Source: Megaustenia siamemsis
Lineage: Eukaryota > Mollusca > Gastropoda > Stylommatophora > Ariophantidae
NCBI GenBank assembly: GCA_032433765.1
Contig: JAVIAB010000046.1
Coordinates: 60,423,388-60,487,387 of the forward strand
Reading direction: 5' to 3'
DNA: 64,000 nucleotides
The notes under the pieces are model-generated. The model made no database searches, had not been told where the DNA came from, and worked only from the letters and a program-made list of their open reading frames with translations. The translations under genes were made by a program, and so were the position numbers. Shown here one piece after another: positions 39,480-52,300 of this stretch; position 1 is the first letter of the stretch, and each line of letters begins with the position of its first letter.

Positions 39480-40262
39480 TTTGCGTTCTTTTGCTCCTCT
39501 GTTTGCTTCTGCTGCTGTTATGTTTCCTAGTGCTTTTAATATTCCATCAATCCATCTTTTTTGTGGTCAACCCTTGGGTCTGGTATTCTCTCAATGTTAA
39601 TTAAGGGCACATTGTGTTGTATTTTGATCATTCTGCCTTGTCACATGGCCAAACCATTTTATATGTTGTTTCGTTATATGTTCTATAGCGACGGCTATTT
39701 TAGCTTTTTCTCAGTTCTTCATTTCGGATCTTGTCTCTCAGGTGTTTCCTGTCATTTGTCTAACACATTTCATCTCAGTAGAGGTTATTTTTCTTATTGT
39801 TCTTGTATCTAGGGTCCAGGACAGGCATTGGTAGCACAATGTTGGGATGAAGATTGTATTGTGCAGTGCCTGTTTTGCCTCTAGAGTTATTTCCTTGTTG
39901 GACAATAGTGGTGATAGCTGTCTAACGATTGGGCAAGCTTTACTGCATTTTGAGTTCATCTCTGCTGTTTGTAATTTGTCATTTGTCACTAGACTTCCTA
40001 GGTATTTGAATTTCTCTACTTGTTTTAGTTGTCTGCCTTCTATAGTTATGTTGATGTTCTGTTTATCTCTGGCGACATTCATAACTTCTGTTTTGTTGAT
40101 GTTGATTTTCATGTTGTATTTTGTACCTGTGCTGTTGAGTTTATTTAAGTGTTCTTGTAGGTCTTTATTTTTCAATGTTTTAGTGCCTGATCATCTACAA
40201 ATAAAAGCTTGTTGATCTCCTCTGTCTCTGATGGGTTGGCTAGCTTGTATATATAGTCCATA
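39480..40262 (-). mobile_element. RTE-like LINE fragment, C-terminal half of the reverse transcriptase
   Basis: The minus strand reads YMDYIYKLAN, then KLLFVDDQAL near 40200 (motif C with both Asp residues), a frame change near 40175, KYNMKININKTEV, VEKFKYLGSLVTND, LSNKEITLEAKQ, IFIPTLCYQCLSWTLD and MKCVRQMTGNT. A more decayed tail reaches 39480 with an RWIDGILKAL-like stretch. It resembles the LINE at 40275-42650 but is clearly diverged from it. It abuts that element head to head near 40262-40275. It is a dead copy. Confidence 0.8.
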
Positions 40263-40274
40263 TATGTGCAGTGA

Positions 40275-42650
40275 AACACAAGAATGAAAAGTATCAACTG
40301 TGGCAGAAGACAAAAACAACGGAGACTACAATCACTATAGCAAAGCCAGAAATGATAGCAAAAAGATCGCAGAGCAAGCATAGGCAGACTCGTGGAAAGC
40401 ATTTGGTGAAGAATTAGCAAAAACATGTAGAGCAGGACTAAGAGAATTTTTCAAAAGTGTAAAAGCAATGAGAGTTAACCCAACCGATATAATAATCGAC
40501 AAGAACGGTAGACCAATCAGCAGCAGGAAAAACATAATCAGATGGAGAGAATGCTTTAAGGAACTATTAAATCAGGGAAATACAACTGGAAATACAGAGT
40601 TTAAACAAAGGCAGTATGATGAATCGTTTCCGGTTGTTTCCAAAATGGTGGAATATTTTTCTCCGGCTTGGTATTTAACCGTTGATCAGAGGTTTAACAA
40701 GCCGCTATCGTTAAAAACGATGTTAATGAAATGAAACCATGTTTTTGGGCATATAAGTGTTGGTTTGTCCCTGACATTGATGTGGCACTGTTTGTTTTGT
40801 CCCTGGGAAGGGATATGATACTTTATCCCTTGTTCATCCAGGTCACCTGTTTACACATCACACTGGTCTGGTCAAGATTATTCTGAGAGCCAGTTGTTGG
40901 GGAGTGCTGCACACACTCAGAAAGTGTTACTGCATGGGGCAAAGATGGACAGAGGTTTGAGGGTGTTTTTTACTTCCTTAAGCTTGGGGCAAGCACATTC
41001 TACCACAGACATTAACTTTCCTCTCAGGACGAAGATGGCATTTAGGGCAGAAGTCATAGCTCTCCACAATTGACGATTTGCTGCTAGTTCATGCAGATTT
41101 TGGTTGTTACCCTAGTAATTGTTCATGTTATTCTCTTGGTCTTCCTTGTTTTCTTTTACCAGATGGTTTCCATGTGTATACTTGATGGGGAAGTCTTTCT
41201 TTCATTTTCAGCCTATGACCGATGTATTTCCATCACCTTATATTTATAAAATATCTTTAAAAGAAAACTGCTAGAACAAAAATTCAGATAGGAGAAGTGT
41301 ATCTTGGTCTACGCCCTATGGGCCGGCTACGGCTCGAAAGGTCAATAGATAGATAGATAGATAGTATGATGAACAGGAATTGAATATACTTAGATACATA
41401 ATAAAACCTCAATTAAGTAATAAGTAATAATCAATTCAGATTCAGAAAAGGCAAAAGCTGTACTGATACTATATTTACATTGAGACAACTATGTGAAAAA
41501 CATAATAGAATATGACAGAAACCTAAATATAGTGTTTATAGATCAGGAAAAAAGCGTTTGACCGTGTGGACAGGAACAAACTTTGGCAAGCTTTAGAAAC
41601 CTACGGATAGCAGGACAACTACTAGATAATATAATGGCATTATATAAAAACAGTCAAAGTGCCATTAGAACATCGGAAGGTCTGTCAGAATGGTTTCAGG
41701 TTACAACAGGTTTAAGACAAGGATGAGTCCTCTCACCACTCCTCCTCATCATATATATGGACAAAATAAATCAAGAAACAACAAACAATAAGGAAAAATC
41801 AAATAATAATATAGAGGCAGAAAATTCCAACATCAACGAGCTACTATTCGCAGATGACCAATGCCTAATATATGAGGATGAAAACCTGCTACAACAGCAT
41901 TTAACATCTCTAGATAAAAGCTGCACAAACTACAATATGAAAATTAACACTACAAAAACAGAGGCTATAAGAATAAGCAAATTAAGACACCTATTAAACA
42001 TTAAGATCAAAGATAAAGAAATAAAACAAGTAGAGGAATTCAAGTATTTAGGCACAATGTTCACAGAAGATGGAAAACTAGACAGAGAAATTGGCATGAG
42101 AATACAAAAATCAAATGCTGTCACATACCAGCTTTTACCATTGCTAAGACATCCACACATTTCTATGCCAGCTAAACAACAAATGATAAATAGCATCTTC
42201 ATACCAACTTTGTGCTATGAAAGTCAAACATGGACCCTTTCTAAATCACATTTAAGAAAGATCAATACATGTGAGATGCGATGCTTGAGAAAAGTAACAA
42301 ACAACACAAGAAGAGATAGAATACCAAATGAAACCATAAGAAAAATGGTAGGAACAAAACCCTGCCAAGAATATATAAAACAACAACTTAAATGGTTTGG
42401 CCACCTGGTCAGAATGAATCCTCACCAATCACCATCAGGGACGTTCTTCTCTAGAACGCATGGAAAAAGACCAAGAGGAAGACCCAGAAGAAGATGGATA
42501 AATGCAGTGATAGAGACATGTAACAACAAAGGAAAATCCCTAATTCAGACAGTTCGAGCAGCTCAAGAACGACAATTGATACAAACCACGACACCTTTTA
42601 GGTATCAGTGAAAAGAGAAAAGAAGAAAGAAGATTGATTCGTCTCTTATC
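40275..42650 (+). mobile_element. RTE-like LINE fragment: linker, reverse transcriptase and C-terminus
   Basis: The left part (40275-40623) encodes the linker between endonuclease and reverse transcriptase (SWKAFGEELAKTCRAGL, IIIDKNGRPIS, IIRWRECFKELLNQGN). A 739-bp insertion follows. From 41363 the element resumes: QFRFRKGKSCTD near 41440, KAFDRVDRNKLWQAL near 41555, GLRQG then a stop, VLSPLL near 41725, and an open frame from 41757 to 42611 with LLFADDQCLIY (motif C intact), FKYLGTMFTEDGKLD, LCYESQTWTLSKSHL, KWFGHLVRMNPHQSPS and GKRPRGRPRRRWI. The end near 42640 shares a GGTATCAGTGAAAAGAG tail with the opposite-strand copy at 37881-38397. Stops and frame changes before 41757 make it inactive. 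Confidence 0.85.
40624..41362 (+). mobile_element. Composite insertion in the LINE, flanked by 11-bp duplications
   Basis: The duplication AGTATGATGAA lies at 40613-40623 and 41363-41373, and the host LINE continues across it. The inserted block has three parts. Its first 370 bases or so give plus-strand scraps such as MVEYFSPAWYLTVDQRF, faintly like the LTVDE region of piggyBac transposases. Bases of about 41000-41260 encode, on the minus strand, a LINE C-terminus (GHRLKMKERLPHQ, YTWKPSGKRKQGRPRE, ANRQLWRAMTSAL). Bases 41265-41362 are a LINE 3' untranslated end on the plus strand, matching 63697-63800 and ending in an ATAG microsatellite. Opposite orientations of body and tail suggest a twin-primed, 5'-inverted LINE insertion. 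The duplication and tail are clear; the internal labels are weaker. Confidence 0.65.
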
Positions 42651-43994
42651 TGTTCTTTTGAAATGTATTCTTTTCAATTTATGTTTGAGATCTTACGAAG
42701 TTTTGTTCGTTTAGTGAAAATAATATAGATATTTTAGGCATATCAGAGACAAGATGGAAAGAATGTGGGTACATTGAAGACGAAAAATATACATTATATA
42801 CTCAGGAAACACAACAGAACATCAAAGGGGGGGGTAGGAATACTGATAAAAAGAGAGCTACAAAAAATATAAGTACCCACTGGACATACATTGATAAGAT
42901 TATACTACTCAAATTGAAAGCAAAACCATTCGACATAGCAATAATACAGACATATGCACCTACTCAAGACTACACAGATGAACAAATAGAAGCATACTAT
43001 GAAGACCTAAATAAAGTTATGTATCTTATGTATCAAGTAAAATCTTCAGACATCTTGATTGTAATGGGTGTCATGAACGCTAAAGTAGGAAAAGGTAGAT
43101 ATAAGACCATTATAGGAAATCATGGTTTAGGAAAAAGAAATGACAGAGGAGAAAGATTAATACAATTCTGTGAATAAAACAGGCTGATAATATGTAACAC
43201 CTACTTTGAGCAAGAGCAAAGGTAACTATACACATGGAAAGCCCTGGAGATAAGAAGAGGAATCAAATAGATTACATAATGATAAAAGAAAGGTTCCGTA
43301 ACAGCGTAAAGAATGCCAAAACCTACCCAGGAGCAGATATTAATTCAGATCACAATCCTGTAATGATTAAAATGAAAATCAAACTAAAGAGAAACAAGCA
43401 AAAATCTAATTCATCAACAAATCCACTCGATATAACCACTTTAAATCAAAAAGATATTAAAGATACCTATACAATACAAGTAAAGAAACACATACCAGAA
43501 GCTACTAGAGGAAGGAATTGAACAATACAGAAGAGAAAATCCTGATGAAAAAGTAACAACCAAATGGCAATGTATAAAGAAAAGCATACAAAAAGCCTGC
43601 GACATCTTACCGAAAAGAGAAAAGAACAAAAAACAAAAATGGATAACTAACACCATCTTAGAAAGAATGGAAGAAAGGAGACAAGCGAAGAACACTGCCC
43701 AATACAATAAAATAGATTATGAAATACGCAAAATGTGCAAAAAGGCAAAAGAAGACTGACTCAGCCAAAAATTTATAGAAATAGAAACTATTGAAAGCAA
43801 ACAAGACTTAAGAGGAATGCACACAGAAATAAAGAGAATGACTAATAAAAATAAAAAGCCACAGAAGGTGGATGCATTGCAGACAAAAAAGGAAAAATGC
43901 TAACAGACAATAAGGATATCATAGACAGATGGCAGGAATATATAACAGAACTATTTCATGATCAAAGGACAAGAAACCAGTTATAAAATGTACA

Positions 43995-45906
43995 AGGGAA
44001 TAATAGAACAAAGAAGTATGTGTTAGCACTCGGAAAAATTGACAGACACAAACAACAATAGAAAAAAACGAAGAACAATATATGGTCCGAAGTGGGATCG
44101 AACCCGTACTCAGTGGCACCGCGCCTTGCCACGAGAAGCCGAACGCTTGGCACACTACCACGCAGCCAACTAAAAATTGGCTATTGCAGTAGTGTCTTAC
44201 ACGATGACGTTCTCAATGACTATAGCATAGGGTAACGATCACAGACCGGAAATAAATTGTATATTTGTACTTTCCTATTAATGCAAGTATCTCCCAGTAG
44301 GGCTGAATACTTGTGTTGTAGACAAACATTTATTGGACGAAACAGCACGAATAGTAGTTCCCAGTGTTTATATACTGGGTACAAATAATAATACATAAAT
44401 ATTATTATATGGGGAACTTCCGAGGCGATAATAGGGAATAATAGAACAAAGAAGTATGTGTTAGCACTCGGAAAAATTGACAGACAAACAACAATAGAAA
44501 AAAAACGAAGAACAATATATGGTCCGAAGTGGGATCGAACCCGTACTCAGTGGCACCGCGCCTTGCCACGAGAAGCCGAACGCTTGGCACACTACCACGC
44601 AGCCAACTAAAAATTGGCTATTGCAGTAGTGTCTTACACGATGACGTTCTCAATGACTATAGCATAGGGTAACGATCACAGACCGAAATAAATTGTATAT
44701 TTGTACTTTCCTATTAATGCAAGTATCTCCCAGTAGGGCTGAATACTTGTGTTGTAGACAAACATTTATTGGACGAAACAGCACGAATAGTAGTTCCCAG
44801 TGTTTATATACTGGGTACAAATAATAATACATAAATATTATTATATGGGGAACTCCGAGGCGATAATAGGGAATAATAGAACAAAGAAGTATGTGTTAGC
44901 ACTCGGAAAAATTGACAGACAAACAACAATAGAAAAAAACGAAGAACAATATATGGTCCGAAGTGGGATCGAACCCGTACTCAGTGGCACCGCGCCTTGC
45001 CACGAGAAGCCGAACGCTTGGCACACTACCACGCAGCCAACTAAAAATTGGCTATTGCAGTAGTGTCTTACACGATGACGTTCTCAATGACTATAGCATA
45101 GGGTAACGATCACAGACCGGAAATAAATTGTATATTTGTACTTTCCTATTAATGCAAGTATCTCCCAGTAGGGCTGAATACTTGTGTTGTAGACAAACAT
45201 TTATTGGACGAAACAGCACGAATAGTAGTTCCCAGTGTTTATATACTGGGTACAAATAATAATACATAAATATTATTATATGGGGAACTTCCGAGGCGAT
45301 AATAGGGAATAATAGAACAAAGAAGTATGTGTTAGCACTCGGAAAAATTGACAGACAAACAACAATAGAAAAAAACGAAGAACAATATATGGTCCGAAGT
45401 GGGATCGAACCCGTACTCAGTGGCACCGCGCCTTGCCACGAGAAGCCGAACGCTTGGCACACTACCACGCAGCCAACTAAAAATTGGCTATTGCAGTAGT
45501 GTCTTACACGATGACGTTCTCAATGACTATAGCATAGGGTAACGATCACAGACCGGAAATAAATTGTATATTTGTACTTTCCTATTAATGCAAGTATCTC
45601 CCAGTAGGGCTGAATACTTGTGTTGTAGACAAACATTTATTGGACGAAACAGCACGAATAGTAGTTCCAGTGTTTATATACTGGGTACAAATAATAATAC
45701 ATAAATATTATTATATGGGGAACTTCCGAGGCGATAATAGGGAATAATAGAACAAAGAAGTATGTGTTAGCACTCGGAAAAATTGACAGACAAACAACAA
45801 TAGAAAAAAACGAAGAACAATATATGGTCCGAAGTGGGATCGAACCCGTACTCAGTGGCACCGCGCCTTGCCACGAGAAGCCGAACGCTTGGCACACTAC
45901 CACGCA
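43995..45906 (-). repeat. Inverted block of the 436-bp array (about 4.4 copies)
   Basis: Units here read on the minus strand. The left edge begins AGGGAATAATAG directly after the 13-bp target copy. The right edge ends CACACTACCACGCA, which is the start of the tRNA-like head (TGCGTGGTAGTG) read backwards. The block therefore ends at the 5' end of the presumed transcript, a few bases inside the A box. Unit starts at 43995, 44433 and 44868 give a spacing of 435-438 bp. Confidence 0.93.
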
Positions 45907-46220
45907 ATGTCAATTTTTCCGAGTGCTAACACATACTTCTTTGTTCTATTATTCCCTATTATCGCCTCGGAAGTTCCCCATATAATAATATTTATGTATT
46001 ATTATTTGTACCCAGTATATAAACACTGGGAACTACTATTCGTGCTGTTTCGTCCAATAAATGTTTGTCTACAACACAAGTATTCAGCCCTACTGGGAGA
46101 TACTTGCATTAATAGGAAAGTACAAATATACAATTTATTTCCGGTCTGTGATCGTTACCCTATGCTATAGTCATTGAGAACGTCATCGTGTAAGACACTA
46201 CTGCAATAGCCAATTTTTAG

Positions 46221-46308
46221 TTGGCTGCGTGGTAGTGTGCCAAGCGTTCGGCTTCTCGTGGCAAGGCGCGGTGCCACTGAGTACGGGTTCGATCCCACTT
46301 CGGACCAT
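46221..46308 (+). promoter_or_regulatory. tRNA-like module with A and B boxes (one per 436-bp unit)
   Basis: The segment starts TTGGCTGCGTGGTAGTGTG, close to the A-box consensus TRGYNNARNNG, and has a perfect B box, GGTTCGATCCC, at 46286-46296, about 55 bases after the A box. This is the spacing of an internal RNA polymerase III promoter. The cloverleaf is poor: I find only a short T-arm and an AAGC/GCTT hairpin in the anticodon position, and no good acceptor stem. It is a tRNA-derived head, not a working tRNA gene. This is the first copy of the direct block; the others lie at 436-bp steps. Confidence 0.7.
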
Positions 46309-46321
46309 ATATTGTTCTTCG

Positions 46322-46328
46322 TTTTTTT
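46322..46328 (+). terminator. T7 run, candidate RNA polymerase III terminator (one per unit)
   Basis: Seven T residues lie 26 bases after the B box in this copy, and six to eight in all copies checked (6 near 50686, 8 near 49374). RNA polymerase III usually stops at four or more T. A transcript starting at the tRNA-like head would therefore be only about 110 nt. Whether it is used is unknown. Confidence 0.5.
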
Positions 46329-49300
46329 CTATTGTTGTTTGTCTGTCAATTTTTCCGAGTGCTAACACATACTTCTTTGTTCTATTATTCCCTATTATCG
46401 CCTCGGAAGTTCCCCATATAATAATATTTATGTATTATTATTTGTACCCAGTATATAAACACTGGGAACTACTATTCGTGCTGTTTCGTCCAATAAATGT
46501 TTGTCTACAACACAAGTATTCAGCCCTACTGGGAGATACTTGCATTAATAGGAAAGTACAAATATACAATTTATTTCCGGTCTGTGATCGTTACCCTATG
46601 CTATAGTCATTGAGAACGTCATCGTGTAAGACACTACTGCAATAGCCAATTTTTAGTTGGCTGCGTGGTAGTGTGCCAAGCGTTCGGCTTCTCGTGGCAA
46701 GGCGCGGTGCCACTGAGTACGGGTTCGATCCCACTTCGGACCATATATTGTTCTTCGTTTTTTTCTATTGTTGTTTGTCTGTCAATTTTTCCGAGTGCTA
46801 ACACATACTTCTTTGTTCTATTATTCCCTATTATCGCCTCGGAAGTTCCCCATATAATAATATTTATGTATTATTATTTGTACCCAGTATATAAACACTG
46901 GGAACTACTATTCGTGCTGTTTCGTCCTATAAATGTTTGTCTACAACACAAGTATTCAGCCCTACTGGGAGATACTTGCATTAATAGGAAAGTACAAATA
47001 TACAATTTATTTCCGGTCTGTGATCGTTACCCTATGCTATAGTCATTGAGAACGTCATCGTGTAAGACACTACTGCAATAGCCAATTTTTAGTTGGCTGC
47101 GTGGTAGTGTGCCAAGCGTTCGGCTTCTCGTGGCAAGGCGCGGTGCCACTGAGTACGGGTTCGATCCCACTTCGGACCATATATTGTTCTTCGTTTTTTT
47201 CTATTGTTGTTTGTCTGTCAATTTTTCCGAGTGCTAACACATACTTCTTTGTTCTATTATTCCCTATTATCGCCTCGGAAGTTCCCCATATAATAATATT
47301 TATGTATTATTATTTGTACCCAGTATATAAACACTGGGAACTACTATTCGTGCTGTTTCGTCCAATAAATGTTTGTCTACAACACAAGTATTCAGCCCTA
47401 CTGGGAGATACTTGCATTAATAGGAAAGTACAAATATACAATTTATTTCCGGTCTGTGATCGTTACCCTATGCTATAGTCATTGAGAACGTCATCGTGTA
47501 AGACACTACTGCAATAGCCAATTTTTAGTTGGCTGCGTGGTAGTGTGCCAAGCGTTCGGCTTCTCGTGGCAAGGCGCGGTGCCACTGAGTACGGGTTCGA
47601 TCCCACTTCGGACCATATATTGTTCTTCGTTTTTTTCTATTGTTGTTTGTCTGTCAATTTTTCCGAGTGCTAACACATACTTCTTTGTTCTATTATTCCC
47701 TATTATCGCCTCGGAAGTTCCCCATATAATAATATTTATGTATTATTATTTGTACCCAGTATATAAACACTGGGAACTACTATTCGTGCTGTTTCGTCCT
47801 ATAAATGTTTGTCTACAACACAAGTATTCAGCCCTACTGGGAGATACTTGCATTAATAGGAAAGTACAAATATACAATTTATTTCCGGTCTGTGATCGTT
47901 ACCCTATGCTATAGTCATTGAGAACGTCATCGTGTAAGACACTACTGCAATAGCCAATTTTTAGTTGGCTGCGTGGTAGTGTGCCAAGCGTTCGGCTTCT
48001 CGTGGCAAGGCGCGGTGCCACTGAGTACGGGTTCGATCCCACTTCGGACCATATATTGTTCTTCGTTTTTTTCTATTGTTGTTTGTCTGTCAATTTTTCC
48101 GAGTGCTAACACATACTTCTTTGTTCTATTATTCCCTATTATCGCCTCGGAAGTTCCCCATATAATAATATTTATGTATTATTATTTGTACCCAGTATAT
48201 AAACACTGGGAACTACTATTCGTGCTGTTTCGTCCAATAAATGTTTGTCTACAACACAAGTATTCAGCCCTACTGGGAGATACTTGCATTAATAGGAAAG
48301 TACAAATATACAATTTATTTCCGGTCTGTGATCGTTACCCTATGCTATAGTCATTGAGAACGTCATCGTGTAAGACACTACTGCAATAGCCAATTTTTAG
48401 TTGGCTGCGTGGTAGTGTGCCAAGCGTTCGGCTTCTCGTGGCAAGGCGCGGTGCCACTGAGTACGGGTTCGATCCCACTTCGGACCATATATTGTTCTTC
48501 GTTTTTTTCTATTGTTGTTTGTCTGTCAATTTTTCCGAGTGCTAACACATACTTCTTTGTTCTATTATTCCCTATTATCGCCTCGGAAGTTCCCCATATA
48601 ATAATATTTATGTATTATTATTTGTACCCAGTATATAAACACTAGGAACTACTATTCGTGCTGTTTCGTCCAATAAATGTTTGTCTACAACACAAGTATT
48701 CAGCCCTACTGGGAGATACTTGCATTAATAGGAAAGTACAAATATACAATTTATTTCCGGTCTGTGATCGTTACCCTATGCTATAGTCATTGAGAACGTC
48801 ATCGTGTAAGACACTACTGCAATAGCCAATTTTTAGTTGGCTGCGTGGTAGTGTGCCAAGCGTTCGGCTTCTCGTGGCAAGGCGCGGTGCCACTGAGTAC
48901 GGGTTCGATCCCACTTCGGACCATATATTGTTCTTCGTTTTTTTCTATTGTTGTTTGTCTGTCAATTTTTCCGAGTGCTAACACATACTTCTTTGTTCTA
49001 TTATTCCCTATTATCGCCTCGGAAGTTCCCCATATAATAATATTTATGTATTATTATTTGTACCCAGTATATAAACACTGGGAACTACTATTCGTGCTGT
49101 TTCGTCCAATAAATGTTTGTCTACAACACAAGTATTCAGCCCTACTGGGAGATACTTGCATTAATAGGAAAGTACAAATATACAATTTATTTCCGGTCTG
49201 TGATCGTTACCCTATGCTATAGTCATTGAGAACGTCATCGTGTAAGACACTACTGCAATAGCCAATTTTTAGTTGGCTGCGTGGTAGTGTGCCAAGCGTT

Positions 49301-52300
49301 CGGCTTCTCGTGGCAAGGCGCGGTGCCACTGAGTACGGGTTCGATCCCACTTCGGACCATATATTGTTCTTCGTTTTTTTTCTATTGTTGTTTGTCTGTC
49401 AATTTTTCCGAGTGCTAACACATACTTCTTTGTTCTATTATTCCCTATTATCGCCTCGGAAGTTCCCCATATAATAATATTTATGTATTATTATTTGTAC
49501 CCAGTATATAAACACTGGGAACTACTATTCGTGCTGTTTCGTCCAATAAATGTTTGTCTACAACACAAGTATTCAGCCCTACTGGGAGATACTTGCATTA
49601 ATAGGAAAGTACAAATATACAATTTATTTCCGGTCTGTGATCGTTACCCTATGCTATAGTCATTGAGAACGTCATCGTGTAAGACACTACTGCAATAGCC
49701 AATTTTTAGTTGGCTGCGTGGTAGTGTGCCAAGCGTTCGGCTTCTCGTGGCAAGGCGCGGTGCCACTGAGTACGGGTTCGATCCCACTTCGGACCATATA
49801 TTGTTCTTCGTTTTTTTCTATTGTTGTTTGTCTGTCAATTTTTCCGAGTGCTAACACATACTTCTTTGTTCTATTATTCCCTATTATCGCCTCGGAAGTT
49901 CCCCATATAATAATATTTATGTATTATTATTTGTACCCAGTATATAAACACTGGGAACTACTATTCGTGCTGTTTCGTCCAATAAATGTTTGTCTACAAC
50001 ACAAGTATTCAGCCCTACTGGGAGATACTTGCATTAATAGGAAAGTACAAATATACAATTTATTTCCGGTCTGTGATCGTTACCCTATGCTATAGTCATT
50101 GAGAACGTCATCGTGTAAGACACTACTGCAATAGCCAATTTTTAGTTGGCTGCGTGGTAGTGTGCCAAGCGTTCGGCTTCTCGTGGCAAGGCGCGGTGCC
50201 ACTGAGTACGGGTTCGATCCCACTTCGGACCATATATTGTTCTTCGTTTTTTTCTATTGTTGTTTGTCTGTCAATTTTTCCGAGTGCTAACACATACTTC
50301 TTTGTTCTATTATTCCCTATTATCGCCTCGGAAGTTCCCCATATAATAATATTTATGTATTATTATTTGTACCCAGTATATAAACACTGGGAACTACTAT
50401 TCGTGCTGTTTCGTCCAATAAATGTTTGTCTACAACACAAGTATTCAGCCCTACTGGGAGATACTTGCATTAATAGGAAAGTACAAATATACAATTTATT
50501 TCCGGTCTGTGATCGTTACCCTATGCTATAGTCATTGAGAACGTCATCGTGTAAGACACTACTGCAATAGCCAATTTTTAGTTGGCTGCGTGGTAGTGTG
50601 CCAAGCGTTCGGCTTCTCGTGGCAAGGCGCGGTGCCACTGAGTACGGGTTCGATCCCACTTCGGACCATATATTGTTCTTCGTTTTTTCTATTGTTGTTT
50701 GTCTGTCAATTTTTCCGAGTGCTAACACATACTTCTTTGTTCTATTATTCCCTATTATCGCCTCGGAAGTTCCCCATATAATAATATTTATGTATTATTA
50801 TTTGTACCCAGTATATAAACACTGGGAACTACTATTCGTGCTGTTTCGTCCAATAAATGTTTGTCTACAACACAAGTATTCAGCCCTACTGGAGATACTT
50901 GCATTAATAGGAAAGTACAAATATACAATTTATTTCCGGTCTGTGATCGTTACCCTATGCTATAGTCATTGAGAACGTCATCGTGTAAGACACTACTGCA
51001 ATAGCCAATTTTTAGTTGGCTGCGTGGTAGTGTGCCAAGCGTTCGGCTTCTCGTGGCAAGGCGCGGTGCCACTGAGTACGGGTTCGATCCCACTTCGGAC
51101 CATATATTGTTCTTCGTTTTTTTCTATTGTTGTTTGTCTGTCAATTTTTCCGAGTGCTAACACATACTTCTTTGTTCTATTATTCCCTATTATCGCCTCG
51201 GAAGTTCCCCATATAATAATATTTATGTATTATTATTTGTACCCAGTATATAAACACTGGGAACTACTATTCGTGCTGTTTCGTCCAATAAATGTTTGTC
51301 TACAACACAAGTATTCAGCCCTACTGGGAGATACTTGCATTAATAGGAAAGTACAAATATACAATTTATTTCCGGTCTGTGATCGTTACCCTATGCTATA
51401 GTCATTGAGAACGTCATCGTGTAAGACACTACTGCAATAGCCAATTTTTAGTTGGCTGCGTGGTAGTGTGCCAAGCGTTCGGCTTCTCGTGGCAAGGCGC
51501 GGTGCCACTGAGTACGGGTTCGATCCCACTTCGGACCATATATTGTTCTTCGTTTTTTTCTATTGTTGTTTGTCTGTCAATTTTTCCGAGTGCTAACACA
51601 TACTTCTTTGTTCTATTATTCCCTATTATCGCCTCGGAAGTTCCCCATATAATAATATTTATGTATTATTATTTGTACCCAGTATATAAACACTGGGAAC
51701 TACTATTCGTGCTGTTTCGTCCAATAAATGTTTGTCTACAACACAAGTATTCAGCCCTACTGGGAGATACTTGCATTAATAGGAAAGTACAAATATACAA
51801 TTTATTTCCGGTCTGTGATCGTTACCCTATGCTATAGTCATTGAGAACGTCATCGTGTAAGACACTACTGCAATAGCCAATTTTTAGTTGGCTGCGTGGT
51901 AGTGTGCCAAGCGTTCGGCTTCTCGTGGCAAGGCGCGGTGCCACTGAGTACGGGTTCGATCCCACTTCGGACCATATATTGTTCTTCGTTTTTTTCTATT
52001 GTTGTTTGTCTGTCAATTTTTCCGAGTGCTAACACATACTTCTTTGTTCTATTATTCCCTATTATCGCCTCGGAAGTTCCCCATATAATAATATTTATGT
52101 ATTATTATTTGTACCCAGTATATAAACACTGGGAACTACTATTCGTGCTGTTTCGTCCAATAAATGTTTGTCTACAACACAAGTATTCAGCCCTACTGGG
52201 AGATACTTGCATTAATAGGAAAGTACAAATATACAATTTATTTCCGGTCTGTGATCGTTACCCTATGCTATAGTCATTGAGAACGTCATCGTGTAAGACA

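Noticed and set aside
40259..40290. Twin-primed inversion joining the LINE at 39480-40262 with the one at 40275-42650
   Set aside because: The plus-strand LINE continues beyond its insertion at 41363 to its own 3' end, and the minus-strand copy is diverged, so these are two elements abutting head to head and not one inverted copy.
43995..45906. Hammerhead ribozyme in the 436-bp unit
   Set aside because: The minus-sense unit has GGACGAAAC, a typical half of a hammerhead core, which would fit tandem retrozyme-like elements. I find no CUGANGA partner or suitable stem II and III in either orientation, only a CTGAATA lacking the essential G.
46221..46308. Functional tRNA gene cluster
   Set aside because: A and B boxes are good but D, anticodon and acceptor stems do not form properly, and no reasonable anticodon loop is seen. 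It is a tRNA-derived module.
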